From Chitinophagales bacterium (GTDB lineage: Bacteria; Bacteroidota; Bacteroidia; Chitinophagales; Chitinophagaceae), in contig JAIXKI010000023.1 in assembly GCA_026936105.1 (NCBI GenBank), positions 99,484 through 163,483 on the forward strand: 64,000 nt of DNA. Reading direction: 5' to 3'. The position numbers were made by a program, and so were the translations under genes. Under the pieces are notes generated by a model. The model was not told the DNA's origin, made no database searches, and was given only the letters and a program-made list of their open reading frames with translations. Positions 9,501-18,524 of this stretch are shown here, one piece after another. Positions within the stretch are counted from its first letter, which is position 1, and every line of letters begins with the position of its first letter.

Positions 9501-10164
9501 TGCCTGGCAGCCTTCCGCATCACTGGATAACACAAACAGTCCCAACCCAATTGCTTCCCCCGGAACAACTACCACTTATTCTGTACAAATAACAGAAACT
9601 ACCTGCAATAACTCCAAAACGCTCTCCACTACAATAACCGTTGTTCCATCTCCGGTAGTCCATGCATCAAAATCCAACGACGTGGATTGCAGTAATGATG
9701 CCAGTAATCTGTCTGCAACAGGAGCGGTCAGTTACTCCTGGTCCCCTGCAGCAACTTTAAATGATCCTAACATTCAAAACCCAATTGCAAGGCCGACAGC
9801 CACTACACTCTATACAGTTAAAGGCACAGATGCCAATGGATGCACCAATGTGGACACTGTCACTGTATATGTAAACGGCACCAATAAAGGCGCCTACTTA
9901 ATGCCCAACGCTTTCACTCCGAACAATGACGGAAAGAACGATTGCTATGGCATAAAATACTGGGGCATCATACAGGAACTTGATTTCAGCATTTATAATC
10001 GTTGGGGGCAACTGATCTTTCACGCCAATCAACCAGGCCAATGCTGGGATGGCACTTACAAAGGAGTGCCTCAAAATCCTGACGTTTATATTTATATGAT
10101 CAAAGCGAAGACCACCTGTGACCAGGATGTTTTCCAGAAAGGAACTTTCATGCTGATACGTTGA
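6583..10164 (+). CDS. Secreted LamG/PKD multidomain protein with T9SS type B sorting domain
   Basis: Large secreted or surface protein of 1193 aa. It has a cleavable signal peptide (about residues 1-19, ending VYAQ). A first LamG/concanavalin-like domain follows (about 24-245, GLVAYYPFTGNANDASGNNN ... MDEVRIYDRAL), then a second one (about 255-455, NEVRVWNVVRTQTEI). A PKD domain is centred on WDFGDG near 505, and a CBM-like beta-sandwich starts at NGNFDSG near 622. Five related Ig-like repeats have a C-x-QL...YSWSPA...NP-P-TTxY pattern near 567, 806, 882, 957 and 1036. The last 85 residues (NAFTPNNDGKND ... YNRWGQLIF ... WDGTYKG ... Y-Y-I-AK) are the gliding-motility/type IX type B sorting domain. 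Probable role is adhesion or polysaccharide binding; no catalytic domain is seen. Confidence 0.9.
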   Translation: MAKAFILLLLVLSNTVYAQVDLTQGLVAYYPFTGNANDASGNNNNPSFNNATLTADRFGNPNSAYSFNGIDNYIRIPNNPSLNPANQITICAWVKVNGFYQGTCHGNSIVMKGDGDFLPGNYAIRFDDNPFTNGQNCSSPYIDENHENFYGNNLMSAPPGYTPYIQKGIWYSVVYTSDGVTSKLYVNCELKISAPADGITFSNSYDLFLGRLNDPTYPYWFNGVMDEVRIYDRALNVDEVKAYGGCSNISCNNWLRTTNQLDAVKTGDIDISGDQLTIEATFNRITPYTGGYLYGGDLVSKHSNTLDCNYLLRANLAEITTTNGFYLTPPICEISLNKTYHVAMTYDGITLKFYRDGFLMSQVPASGNLVLNNWITTIGDFAPGILGLAENMNGYINEVRVWNVVRTQTEIQSYMNSSLPSPATQPGLLAYYIFDDLTNKQGNAAYDGTLAGAASINATNPDCDFIADSCQVSCNTKNDFIFQQSTCDPLSIEFKPSSISFDSIGWDFGDGITLTNNSNPAHTYSDYGNYTVKMISNIGTCHDTLVRAISITVSFDNDLIKTRDTSICLGTSKQLLTSPSLNFCWSPIDYLDDPNSSSPVTSSPRNITYYYTAKVEGGNLIKNGNFDSGNTDFTSDYQYSASGLPPGVFFVGTNPSTWNPGMPACKDHTTGNGNMMLVNGTETDGVAVWSETITVLPNTNYAFSTWIQNISNTNPARLQFSVNNTPLGDIFEASTTSCLWEQFYIVWNSGNNNTATISIINKNTLFTVNDFALDDISFSPIYIKMDSVIITVDSPYVKTSNDTTFCAGEQIQLYTTGASTYSWSPATGLSNSNIPNPVASPVATTNYIVTGIDPNGCTSKDSVLITVNPKPVITRSNDTLICKNTTVQLFAGGGTTYSWSPSATLNDPNSSNPVATPPVSTEYYVTVTDANSCTNTDSVRVNIRPDPVFFISPPANLCENNSVQLAASGGDIYAWQPSASLDNTNSPNPIASPGTTTTYSVQITETTCNNSKTLSTTITVVPSPVVHASKSNDVDCSNDASNLSATGAVSYSWSPAATLNDPNIQNPIARPTATTLYTVKGTDANGCTNVDTVTVYVNGTNKGAYLMPNAFTPNNDGKNDCYGIKYWGIIQELDFSIYNRWGQLIFHANQPGQCWDGTYKGVPQNPDVYIYMIKAKTTCDQDVFQKGTFMLIR

Positions 10165-10238
10165 GTACCGGAAAGTTCATTATCGTGTGCAGTTCAAAAT
10201 AACCGGCAATATTTTTTCGGGAGAAGCAAGACATTTCA

Positions 10239-11834
10239 TTACACTGCTTCCTTATGGATCTCTGAAGTGAAATGAAATTCAATGTCAGGATTATTGGTTC
10301 TTTCTGTATTCAGGAACCATTCACTCTGTGCCAGGTACACGAGATGGCCGTCTTTATCTTCGGCAATATTGGTTTGTTTGAACCGGGTGAATTCTTCTAA
10401 TTTTTTTGGATCATCGCTGGAGATCCAACATGCTTTATAAAAAGGGAGGTTGTTGAACACCACAGAAGCGCCGTATTCATGAAGCAGCCGGTATTGGATC
10501 ACATCAAACTGAAGTTCGCCTACACAACCAATGATCTTTTTATTTCCACCGAACTGGGTAAACAACTGTGCCACACCTTCATCGGTCAGTTGAAGCAACC
10601 CTTTTTCCAGTTGCTTGGATTTCATCGGATCCTTGTTCACCACCTCCTTGAATATCTCGGGAGAAAATGAAGGAATACCGGTGAAATAAAAATCTTCGCC
10701 TTCCGTTAGCGTATCACCGATCTTGAAATTACCCGTGTCAAACAAACCCACCACATCACCGGGATATGCATCTTCGATGATGTTCTTTTCCCTTGCCATA
10801 AAACTGTAGGGATTGCTGAAACGAAGCTCCTTATCCAGCCGCACATGATGAAAATATTTATTGCGCTCAAATTTCCCCGAGCACACTCTGAAAAATGCGA
10901 TGCGGTCACGGTGCCTGGGATCCAGGTTGGCATGTATCTTAAAAACAAAACCACTCATCTTTTCTTCTTCCACATCTACTACTCTTGTTGAGGTTTGCCT
11001 GCTTGCCGGTGTAGGAGCAATGCGGATAAAAGTATCCAGCATTTCTTTTACCCCGAAATTGTTGATGGCGCTGCCAAAAAATACAGGAGCCACTTTCCCG
11101 GCGAGATAATCTTCTTCATCCATCTGCCCATACACTCCATCCACCAGTTCCACATCTTCCCTCAATTGCGCAGCATCTTTTTCTCCCAATCTCTTTTCCA
11201 GCACCGCATCATTAAGATCTGTAATGGAAATGCTGTCTTCATCGGTGGCTTTGGTATTAGCCGTAAAGAGAAGGAGATTTTTATCGAAAAGATTATAAAC
11301 TCCCTTGAATTCTTTCCCGCTGTTGATAGGCCAGGTCATGGGATGAAGGGATATCTTCAATTCCTTCTCAATCTCTTCCAGCAGGTCAAAACGGTTCTTG
11401 CCGTCACGGTCCATTTTATTGATGAAAACAATCACCGGCGTGTCTCTCATCCGGCACACTTCCATCAGCCTTCTTGTTTGCTCTTCTACTCCATTCACGC
11501 TGTCAATCACAAGCACTACGCTGTCCACCGCCGTCAGGGTGCGGAAAGTATCTTCAGCAAAGTCTTTGTGACCCGGTGTGTCCAGCAGATTGATCAGGAT
11601 ATCCTTGTACTCAAAAGTCATGACAGAGGTGGCCACCGAAATTCCTCTCTGCCTTTCGATCTCCATGAAATCGCTGGTGGCAAACTTTTTTATCTTATTA
11701 CTCTTCACAGCGCCGGCCACCTGTATGGCTCCGCCAAACAACAGCAGCTTTTCTGTCAACGTGGTCTTACCCGCATCGGGGTGGCTGATGATGGCAAAAG
11801 TGCGTCGGCGTTTTATCTCATTATGATATTTCAT
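10239..11834 (-). CDS. prfC: Peptide chain release factor 3
   Basis: Translational GTPase RF3 (531 aa), which recycles RF1 and RF2 from the ribosome after termination. The G-domain motifs are clear: G1 SHPDAGKTT, the switch region with [18 protein letters not shown] (G2), G3 DTPGHKDF, G4 NKMD, followed by [17 protein letters not shown]. The insertion [22 protein letters not shown] and the C-terminal [18 protein letters not shown] are typical of RF3. Length matches the family. The gene is single and convergent with the secreted-protein gene, and a TAnnTTTG box lies 60 nt upstream. Confidence 0.96.
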   Translation of the reverse strand: MKYHNEIKRRRTFAIISHPDAGKTTLTEKLLLFGGAIQVAGAVKSNKIKKFATSDFMEIERQRGISVATSVMTFEYKDILINLLDTPGHKDFAEDTFRTLTAVDSVVLVIDSVNGVEEQTRRLMEVCRMRDTPVIVFINKMDRDGKNRFDLLEEIEKELKISLHPMTWPINSGKEFKGVYNLFDKNLLLFTANTKATDEDSISITDLNDAVLEKRLGEKDAAQLREDVELVDGVYGQMDEEDYLAGKVAPVFFGSAINNFGVKEMLDTFIRIAPTPASRQTSTRVVDVEEEKMSGFVFKIHANLDPRHRDRIAFFRVCSGKFERNKYFHHVRLDKELRFSNPYSFMAREKNIIEDAYPGDVVGLFDTGNFKIGDTLTEGEDFYFTGIPSFSPEIFKEVVNKDPMKSKQLEKGLLQLTDEGVAQLFTQFGGNKKIIGCVGELQFDVIQYRLLHEYGASVVFNNLPFYKACWISSDDPKKLEEFTRFKQTNIAEDKDGHLVYLAQSEWFLNTERTNNPDIEFHFTSEIHKEAV

Positions 11835-11894
11835 ATCCCAATCCGAAAAAGGAATTAATTTATTTTTATTCTTTGGTTAAAACTTTAAAGGCCG

Positions 11895-11902
11895 CAAAGG
11901 TA
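11895..11902 (-). promoter_or_regulatory. TAnnTTTG -7 box upstream of prfC
   Basis: On the minus strand TACCTTTG matches the TAnnTTTG consensus, 60 nt before the prfC start. No convincing -33 element is visible. Confidence 0.45.
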
Positions 11903-12015
11903 AGTTTTATGAGTGAGAGAAATAAAAGTGAGATGATATCTATCCATAAAACATCACATAACTGACATTAAACTCACCCAGAATTAATTATCTCTCTGTT
12001 TAATCAGTTTCATAA

Positions 12016-13200
12016 ATTACGAATTAAAGACTGCACCATATCCCCCGCCGGCGGGGGAAGTATCTCAACTTTAGAGATCTTTCAAATGGGGGTGGAAGAA
12101 CAAATTGATTTTTCTAAATAATAGATTGAAAGAAGAATAAAGCGGCTACTTTTTCCACCCCCTCTTGTGGTTTTATTTTATTCGAAGTGCATCCCCCCCC
12201 CAGCGGGGGAAAATGAAGAGCCATTTGGTAAGAATATTTTATGTAAGGCAAGTAAACATGAGTTGCACTTGCCTTACCGATTTTAGCCATTACGAATTAA
12301 AGACTGCACCATATCCCCCGCCGGCGGGGGAAGTATCTCAACTTTAGAGATCTTTCAAATGGGGGTGGAAGAACAAATTGATTTTTCTAAATAATAGATT
12401 GAAAGAAGAATAAAGCGGCTACTTTTTCCACCCCCTCTTGTGGTTTTATTTTATTCGAAGTGCATCCCCCCCCCAGCGGGGGAAAATGAAGAGCCATTTG
12501 GTAAGAATATTTTATGTAAGGCAAGTAAACATGAGTTGCACTTGCCTTACCGATTTTAGCCATTACGAATTAAAGACTGCACCATATCCCCCGCCGGCGG
12601 GGGAAGTATCTCAACTTTAGAGATCTTTCAAATGGGGGTGGAAGAACAAATTGATTTTTCTAAATAATAGATTGAAAGAAGAATAAAGCGGCTACTTTTT
12701 CCACCCCCTCTTGTGGTTTTATTTTATTCGAAGTGCATCCCCCCCCCAGCGGGGGAAAATGAAGAGCCATTTGGTAAGAATATTTTATGTAAGGCAAGTA
12801 AACATGAGTTGCACTTGCCTTACCGATTTTAGCCATTACGAATTAAAGACTGCACCATATCCCCCGCCGGCGGGGGAAGTATCTCAACTTCCGGAGGCTC
12901 TCAAAAAGGGGTGGAGAAATAAATTGAGTTTTTAATTAACAGATTGAATGGAGAACTAACCAGCTACTTCTTTCCACCCCCTCTTGTGGTTTTATTTTAA
13001 TCGAAGAGCATCCCCCGCCAGCGGGGGAAAGTTAAGAGCCATTTGGTAAGAACATTTTATGTAAACAAATAAACATGAGTTAAACTTGCCTTACTGATTT
13101 ATGTTATTTCGGATTGATGACTGTATCTTATCCCCCGCCGGCGGGGGAAGTTTCTCAACTTCCGGAGGCTTTCAAAAGGGGGTGGAGAAATAATTTATCC
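12016..13200. repeat. 273-bp tandem repeat array with internal hairpins
   Basis: Four successive units begin with the same ATTACGAATTAAAGACTGC text at 12016, 12289, 12562 and 12835, a period of exactly 273 bp. By eye the first three are identical. The fourth matches to the 'ctcaactt' at about 12889, then diverges to roughly 75-80% identity. A partial fifth runs from about 13104 to 13200. Each unit carries a 16-nt palindrome CCCCCGCCGGCGGGGG, inverted arms GGGGGTGGAA/TTCCACCCCC about 65 nt apart, and, in the first three, a perfect 11-bp stem GTAAGGCAAGT/ACTTGCCTTAC (for example 12243-12277). Small in-register reading frames (60-74 aa) repeat with the unit and are not genes. It looks like a REP/MITE-type non-coding element recently amplified in tandem. 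The array enters the 3' end of mnmA. Confidence 0.9.
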
Positions 13201-14408
13201 GGATCCGTTTTAGCATTTTTTTGTTTCGGAGAAGAATCAATCACACCCGATCCTATCAGTTCTTCGCCTTTGTACCAGGCAGCAAACTGTCCGGGAGTTA
13301 TCCCTTTCTGCAATTGATCGAATAAAATATAAAGCCCGCTTTTCTTTTTTATCAAAGCTGCTTTCTGTAAAGCCTGCCTGTACCGGATGCGGACATCCAT
13401 CCGTTGTGCCTCACCGATCTTCATTTGATAAGAAGGATTCACATAATGAATATCATTTTCATTGATCTTTAATGCACGGCGGTTTAATCCGGGGTGAGTG
13501 TCCAATTGGCCGGAATAAACAATATTATTTACCGTATCCGTTTGTAACACGAACGACGGATTGGGGCGGCCGCCGATGTGCAACCCTTTACGCTGACCGA
13601 TGGTATAGACATGAGCGCCCCTGTGTTCCGCCACTTTTTTCCCATCTCCTCTTTCAAACACAAACGGCTTCGCCAGTTCTTCTACATTTTCCAATGTGGC
13701 AGGGATGCGGTGATAAGTTTTTAGTTTTTCCAGACCCGGGTCAACTTCAATGATATCGCCCTGTTTGGGTTCAAGCTGTTGCTGCAAAAAAGTGGGCAGG
13801 TCCACTTTGCCTATAAAGCACAAGCCCTGTGAATCTTTTTTTTCCGCAGTGGGCAATCCGGCCTTCCTTGCGATCTCCCTCACTTCATGTTTCATAAGAT
13901 CTCCCAGAGGAAAGATCGCTTTGGCAAGCTGTCCCTGGTCTAACTGGCATAGAAAATAAGACTGGTCTTTATTCTTATCCTTTCCTGCCAGCAAATGATG
14001 GATCCCGTTTTCATCCGTAGTCTTCCGGCAATAATGCCCTGTTGCCACATAATCGGCTCCTAATTTCAAAGCAGACTTGAGAAACACATCGAATTTTATT
14101 TCGCGGTTGCAAAGAATGTCCGGGTTGGGCGTCCTCCCCTTTTCATATTCCGCAAACATATAATCCACGATCCGTTCTTTATATTCTTTGCTCAGGTCAA
14201 TCACATAAAAAGGTATTCTCAGTTTTTCTGCTACCGATAATGCATCATTGGAATCATCAATCCAGGGACATTCCTTGGAAATGGTGACGTCATTGTTATG
14301 CCAGTTGCGCATGAACATACCGATCACTTCATACCCCTGCTCTTTGAGCAAAAGCGCTGCAGCACTTGAATCCACACCTCCTGATAAACCGACCACTACT
14401 CTTTTCAT
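13155..14408 (-). CDS. mnmA: tRNA-specific 2-thiouridylase MnmA
   Basis: ATP-dependent enzyme that puts the 2-thio group on the wobble uridine of tRNA Lys, Glu and Gln. Residues 5-15 are the PP-loop [11 protein letters not shown], followed by MFMRNW. The catalytic cysteine of the [10 protein letters not shown] motif and the second of [11 protein letters not shown] are both present, as is [13 protein letters not shown] of the central domain. At 417 aa it is about 40 residues longer than common MnmA proteins. After the normal end region ([10 protein letters not shown]) comes a tail, and the last 12 or so residues ([11 protein letters not shown]) and the stop codon are encoded inside the adjacent repeat element. 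A TAACTTTG promoter box ends only 4 nt before the ATG. Confidence 0.95.
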   Translation of the reverse strand: MKRVVVGLSGGVDSSAAALLLKEQGYEVIGMFMRNWHNNDVTISKECPWIDDSNDALSVAEKLRIPFYVIDLSKEYKERIVDYMFAEYEKGRTPNPDILCNREIKFDVFLKSALKLGADYVATGHYCRKTTDENGIHHLLAGKDKNKDQSYFLCQLDQGQLAKAIFPLGDLMKHEVREIARKAGLPTAEKKDSQGLCFIGKVDLPTFLQQQLEPKQGDIIEVDPGLEKLKTYHRIPATLENVEELAKPFVFERGDGKKVAEHRGAHVYTIGQRKGLHIGGRPNPSFVLQTDTVNNIVYSGQLDTHPGLNRRALKINENDIHYVNPSYQMKIGEAQRMDVRIRYRQALQKAALIKKKSGLYILFDQLQKGITPGQFAAWYKGEELIGSGVIDSSPKQKNAKTDPDKLFLHPLLKASGS

Positions 14409-14412
14409 GATG

Positions 14413-14420
14413 CAAAGTTA
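14413..14420 (-). promoter_or_regulatory. TAnnTTTG -7 box abutting the mnmA start codon
   Basis: TAACTTTG on the minus strand is an exact TAnnTTTG match, with only 4 nt (14409-14412) between the box and the ATG. If used, transcription would begin at or next to the start codon. Confidence 0.55.
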
Positions 14421-14503
14421 CTGAATGAAACGCCTGCCTTTTTAATTAAAATAATTTCTTGCATTCCCTCATTATGAGGCGCTTAATCACAAAGTCTTAG
14501 ATT

Positions 14504-15169
14504 TCATATGAGGCTCTTTATCCCGGTAATGGCTATCTGAAGTCCGACACAGAAGATCAGAAATGCGATGATCCGGTTGGCGATCGTCTGACCGCTGGGC
14601 CCCAGCCTTTTTGTGATCTTTTTTGTATTACCATAAAAACCATACACCAGCAAACACATGGCAATAATAGCCAGCAATATCGCACCGGTGTTGATCAGAT
14701 ATTTTTTCCGGTCGGCGTTTGCACTGTGAGCACTCAATGTGAAAAGGACTGCCATCGTGCCGGCGCCTGTGGTGATGGGAAAAGTCAACGGATAAAAAAG
14801 CTGATCACTGATATCATCCTTCGCTTCACTTTGCGGCAGGTTGCCGACATTCTTTTCGGCAGTTTGCCTGTTCACGTTTGCAGAAAGAGCTTCCCATCCC
14901 ATTTTACAGATCATGATCCCTCCGGCCACCTGAACAACGGGAATGGTAAGGCCGAATAATTCGAGTACCCAATGGCCGGCGAATAAAGTGACCACACAAA
15001 TGGAGAAAGCATATAAGGTAATCTTTTTCACTGCTGCTTTTTCATCATCATCCGAAAGCCGGGATAAATAAGGATTCACAATCAGCGCAGATCCGAAAGG
15101 ATTAATTACGGGGAACAAAGCGATAATACTCAAAAAAAGCATGTGAACGAATGAATGTATCTCCGGCAT
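14504..15169 (-). CDS. MarC family membrane protein
   Basis: Integral membrane protein of 221 aa with about six hydrophobic segments. The first is LFLSIIALFPVINPFGSALIV, in which the FPVINPFG motif is the MarC-family hallmark. A second family segment is VQVAGGIMICKMGWEAL, and the stretch PLTFPITTGAGTMAVLFTLS matches the family's P-T-PGxG-type loop. The family is often labelled NAAT or multiple-antibiotic-resistance protein, but MarC has no proven drug-resistance role and the substrate is unknown. It is divergent from the ABC permease gene, with a TAnnTTTG box for each direction in the 158-bp gap. Confidence 0.85.
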   Translation of the reverse strand: MPEIHSFVHMLFLSIIALFPVINPFGSALIVNPYLSRLSDDDEKAAVKKITLYAFSICVVTLFAGHWVLELFGLTIPVVQVAGGIMICKMGWEALSANVNRQTAEKNVGNLPQSEAKDDISDQLFYPLTFPITTGAGTMAVLFTLSAHSANADRKKYLINTGAILLAIIAMCLLVYGFYGNTKKITKRLGPSGQTIANRIIAFLIFCVGLQIAITGIKSLI

Positions 15170-15188
15170 AAAATTTCTCAGATATTTT

Positions 15189-15196
15189 CAAAAATA
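15189..15196 (-). promoter_or_regulatory. TAnnTTTG -7 box upstream of marC-like gene
   Basis: Minus-strand TATTTTTG, exact consensus, 19 nt before the ATG at 15169. Confidence 0.5.
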
Positions 15197-15315
15197 CGTT
15201 GTATTTATTATTCGAAGCTTTATTGCATCATACAGAATATGTGTCAACAAAAGACGTGTATTGCAATGGCGATTACCATCCAAATAAATTCTTTCCATAC
15301 CCCGGCCGCTTCATT

Positions 15316-15323
15316 TAATTTTG
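15316..15323 (+). promoter_or_regulatory. TAnnTTTG -7 box abutting the ABC permease start codon
   Basis: TAATTTTG is an exact consensus match and is separated from the ATG at 15328 by only 4 nt, as at mnmA. Suggests a leaderless transcript. Confidence 0.55.
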
Positions 15324-15327
15324 TAAG

Positions 15328-16584
15328 ATGTTTCGCCGGACTTTACAGATCATTGGCAGCGGATTCAGCATGGCCCTGCAGGAGTTGTGGAAAAACAAGC
15401 TCCGCACCTTTCTTTCCCTGTTCGGCATCACCATCGGAATATTCTGCATCATCGGGGTATTAGCCACAGTCAACAGCCTGGAGCAGAATATTCAAAATGA
15501 AGTGAAGGCTCTTGGCAGTAACACTCTTTATCTGGACAAATGGGATTACAATGCCGGCGGTGGCCCTGACTTCCCCTGGTGGAAATATGTGAAGCGCCCA
15601 AATCCTAAATACGATGAATTAAAACAGATAAGAGAAAGAGCTTCCGCTGCAAAATATATTGCATTTAAAATCCAGGTAACGGATAATATCATCTTTGCCA
15701 ATAATGTGCTGTCGGGTGTCACCGTTTACGGAGTCAGTAACGAATTTCAATTTATTCAGCCGGTGGATATAGCCGCCGGCCGTTATATTTCAGATGCTGA
15801 TTTTGAATATGGGAACAATACCGCCGTGGTCGGAAACGAAATTGCCGAAAAGCTGTTGGGAAATGCAGAAACAGCTATTGGAAAAATTATTACGATTAGG
15901 GGAAAGAAATGCGTGGTAATAGGAGTATTTAAGAAACAGGGGAAATCCATCATCGGCGGCTGGGGATTTGATGAAAGCGTAGTACTTCCTTACAAATTTG
16001 CCCGCAGCATCATGGATGAAAGAAGAGCTGATCCGCTGATTATGATTCAGGGCCAGGATAACCTGAACAGCAAAGCATTGAAAGACGATCTTATCGGTGT
16101 GGTACGAGCCATCCATAAATTAAGCCCGACACAGGAAAATGATTTTACCCTGAATGATATCAATGACTTCAGTTCTGCAATCAGCAGCGCTTTTGTAAGC
16201 CTGAATATCGGAGGCTGGGCCATTGCTGCTCTTTCATTGATAGTCGGGATGTTCGGAGTGGCCAACATCATGTTTGTAACGGTAAGGGAACGCACGGCAC
16301 AGATCGGTTTGAAGAAAGCCATCGGAGCAAAGAAAAGAGTCATCCTTTCCGAATTCCTGATGGAGTCAGCATTCCTTTGTATTGTAGGCGGGCTGATCGG
16401 ACTGTTGCTTGTATTTGGGCTTACCCAGATACTTACCCATGTATTGGACTTCCCAGTTTATATTTCCGTTTCCAATATGGTCATGGCTATTTCCATCTGC
16501 ATCATAGTGGGTATCGTTGCGGGTTTTATTCCTGCATCTCAGGCAGCAAAGATGGATCCGGTGGCAGCAATAAGGAGCCGGTAA
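15328..16584 (+). CDS. MacB/FtsX-type ABC transporter permease
   Basis: Permease subunit of the MacB (type VII) class, 418 aa. It has an N-terminal cytoplasmic stretch and TM1 (ELWKNKLRTFLSLFGITIGIFCIIGVLA), then a periplasmic MacB-core domain of about 240 residues. The three-TM FtsX domain at the C-terminus starts near IGGWAIAALSLIVGMFGVANIMFVTV and includes the coupling segment RERTAQIGLKKAIGAKKR. It ends with the typical PASQAAKMDPVAAIRSR. Such proteins use a separate ATPase to drive lipoprotein or peptide export or mechanotransmission across the envelope. No ATPase or membrane-fusion partner is encoded next to it, so its partner must be elsewhere. Confidence 0.92.
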   Translation: MFRRTLQIIGSGFSMALQELWKNKLRTFLSLFGITIGIFCIIGVLATVNSLEQNIQNEVKALGSNTLYLDKWDYNAGGGPDFPWWKYVKRPNPKYDELKQIRERASAAKYIAFKIQVTDNIIFANNVLSGVTVYGVSNEFQFIQPVDIAAGRYISDADFEYGNNTAVVGNEIAEKLLGNAETAIGKIITIRGKKCVVIGVFKKQGKSIIGGWGFDESVVLPYKFARSIMDERRADPLIMIQGQDNLNSKALKDDLIGVVRAIHKLSPTQENDFTLNDINDFSSAISSAFVSLNIGGWAIAALSLIVGMFGVANIMFVTVRERTAQIGLKKAIGAKKRVILSEFLMESAFLCIVGGLIGLLLVFGLTQILTHVLDFPVYISVSNMVMAISICIIVGIVAGFIPASQAAKMDPVAAIRSR

Positions 16585-16724
16585 AAAGAGATTGAAATTT
16601 TAATAAAGGAAATGATGAGGGAAATCCTGACTGACGGACAATGCAACCTTTTAAATGATCCGGTAATTCTGATGAACTTTTTAAAAATGAATAACCGTTT
16701 TTTCAATTTTACTTTTCTGACTTT

Positions 16725-17726
16725 ATGCCTACCATTCTTGCCATAGAATCTTCATGCGATGAAACGGGAGCTGCATTATGCAGTGACGGAAAAATATTAT
16801 CCAATATTATTGCCACGCAAAAGATACATGAGCAATACGGAGGAGTGGTTCCCGAACTGGCATCGAGGGCGCACATGCAAAATATAGTTCCTGTAGTGGA
16901 CACCGCTTTGAAAAAAGCAAATCTGGAAATTCAAAACATAGATGCTGTTGCTTTCACTCAAGCACCCGGATTGATCGGCGCTTTGCTGGTAGGCACCCAG
17001 TTTGCAAAATCTCTGGCGCTGGCATTGGATAAACCACTGATAGCCGTACATCACATGCAGGCACATGTATTGGCCAACCTGATCGGTTCACCTAAACCTT
17101 CTTTTCCGTTCTTATGCCTGACGGTGAGCGGCGGGCATACCCAGATCGTGCAATGTGATTCACCGACAGAATTAAAAGTATTAGGAGAGACCAAGGACGA
17201 TGCAGCCGGTGAAGCTTTTGACAAATCGGCAAAACTATTAGGCCTTCCCTATCCCGGCGGGCCATTGATTGATAAGTTTGCAGCATCTGGTGATCCCGGA
17301 GCATTTCATTTTCCTGAACCTCAAATTCCCGGCCTCGATTTCAGTTTCAGCGGATTGAAAACATCCATACTGTATTTCCTGCGGGAGAAAACAAAAGAAG
17401 ATCCGGATTTCATCAATAAGCACCTGAATGATATCTGCGCTTCCATACAAAACAGGATCATCAGCATCCTGCTGCAAAAATTAAAACGGGCAACCGTAAA
17501 GACAGGCATCAAAGATGTTTGCATCGCAGGAGGCGTTTCCGCCAACAGCGGATTAAGAAAAGCATTCAGGGAAATTGGGACAAAATATAATTGGAACACA
17601 TTCATTCCTGCATTTGAATACTGTACCGATAATGCAGCAATGATCGCCATAACAGGTTTTTATAAATATTTAGCCGGCGAGTTTTCAGACCTTTCTGTCA
17701 GTGCATCTGCTAGAGCGGGGTGGTAA
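16725..17726 (+). CDS. tsaD: tRNA N6-adenosine threonylcarbamoyltransferase TsaD
   Basis: Catalytic subunit for the universal t6A37 modification of ANN-decoding tRNAs, transferring threonylcarbamoyl from TC-AMP with TsaB and TsaE. The 333-aa protein has the Kae1/Gcp features: TILAIESSCDETGAAL at the start, GGVVPELASRAH, the metal-binding HHMQAH at about residues 107-112, LTVSGGHTQI, DDAAGEAFDK, and near the C-terminus IAGGVSANSGLR and FEYCTDNAAMIA. Length is standard. It is followed 63 bp later by the TrmN6-like methyltransferase, another tRNA position-37 enzyme, on the same strand. Confidence 0.96.
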   Translation: MPTILAIESSCDETGAALCSDGKILSNIIATQKIHEQYGGVVPELASRAHMQNIVPVVDTALKKANLEIQNIDAVAFTQAPGLIGALLVGTQFAKSLALALDKPLIAVHHMQAHVLANLIGSPKPSFPFLCLTVSGGHTQIVQCDSPTELKVLGETKDDAAGEAFDKSAKLLGLPYPGGPLIDKFAASGDPGAFHFPEPQIPGLDFSFSGLKTSILYFLREKTKEDPDFINKHLNDICASIQNRIISILLQKLKRATVKTGIKDVCIAGGVSANSGLRKAFREIGTKYNWNTFIPAFEYCTDNAAMIAITGFYKYLAGEFSDLSVSASARAGW

Positions 17727-17789
17727 CTTTTTTTTAAGTTGGACTTTTACTCTTAATCCGCGAACTTAGAAGGCTCAATTTACCCCGGC

Positions 17790-18521
17790 ATGTCCAACAG
17801 TTATTTTCAATTCAGGCAATTCACAGTTCATCAGGAAAACTGTGCCATGAAAGTAACTACGGATGCATGCCTGTTCGGTGCCTGGGTTGCTCATCAGATC
17901 AGAAAAGAAGAAAAGGAATATTCCGGTGCACTCGATATTGGCACCGGCACGGGTCTTCTTCCTTTGATGGTGGCACAGAAAAATTGTCTGGCAATTGATA
18001 CGATCGAAATAGACACGGATTCGTGGCAGCAGTCAAAAGAAAACATTGATGCCTCGCCCTGGAAAGAACAGATCAATGCTTTTCACGGCGATGCACGTAC
18101 TTTTGATCTTAAAAAAAAATACGACATAATTTTCAGCAACCCTCCGTTTTATGAAAATGAACTGAAATCATCCGACTCCAAACGAAATATAGCGTTACAC
18201 AGCACTGATCTTTCAATTAGTGATCTGTTGCGTCTGATACAATATGAGCTTTCGCCGAAAGGTTCATTCTTCTTATTGCTTCCTTATAAACGAAAAGATG
18301 AGTTACAGCCCCTGCTCAAACTTCATAACCTGTGCCTGAAAGAGATCATATTCGTCAGGCAATCGGTCAAACACGATTATTTCCGCATCATGCTGAAAGG
18401 AAAGATCCGGTCGGAAAAATGCTATGAATATTTTTTTGATGAGATCTCCATCTGGAATGAAACGAGACAATACACGGATGAATTCAAAGCCCTGCTCAGA
18501 GAGTATTATTTATATCTGTAA
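17790..18521 (+). CDS. trmN6: tRNA1(Val) (adenine(37)-N6)-methyltransferase-like protein
   Basis: SAM-dependent N6-adenine methyltransferase of the YfiC/TrmN6 group, 243 aa. It starts FQFRQFTVHQENCAMKVTTDACLFGAW, a strong family signature. The SAM-binding loop is DIGTGTGLLPLMVA (about residues 49-62), and the catalytic N-P-P-F motif is SNPPFYENELKS near residue 116. YfiC methylates A37 of tRNA-Val in E. coli. Substrate identity here is by family only. The C-terminal region (IIFVRQSVKHDYFRIML) fits the family. Likely co-transcribed with tsaD. Confidence 0.9.
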   Translation: MSNSYFQFRQFTVHQENCAMKVTTDACLFGAWVAHQIRKEEKEYSGALDIGTGTGLLPLMVAQKNCLAIDTIEIDTDSWQQSKENIDASPWKEQINAFHGDARTFDLKKKYDIIFSNPPFYENELKSSDSKRNIALHSTDLSISDLLRLIQYELSPKGSFFLLLPYKRKDELQPLLKLHNLCLKEIIFVRQSVKHDYFRIMLKGKIRSEKCYEYFFDEISIWNETRQYTDEFKALLREYYLYL

Positions 18522-18524
18522 AGA

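Noticed and set aside
10995-11858. 287-aa plus-strand open frame
   Set aside because: Antisense to prfC, which has full RF3 motifs; no family character in the frame.
12165-12935. Three repeated 60-74 aa open frames (MWFYFIRSASPPQRGKMK...)
   Set aside because: They recur with exactly the 273-bp period and consist of the repeat sequence and its palindromes; no independent coding signal.
12016-13200. Possible CRISPR array
   Set aside because: Units are 273 bp, directly abutting, with no unique spacers and no cas genes nearby; the same holds for the 124-bp array.
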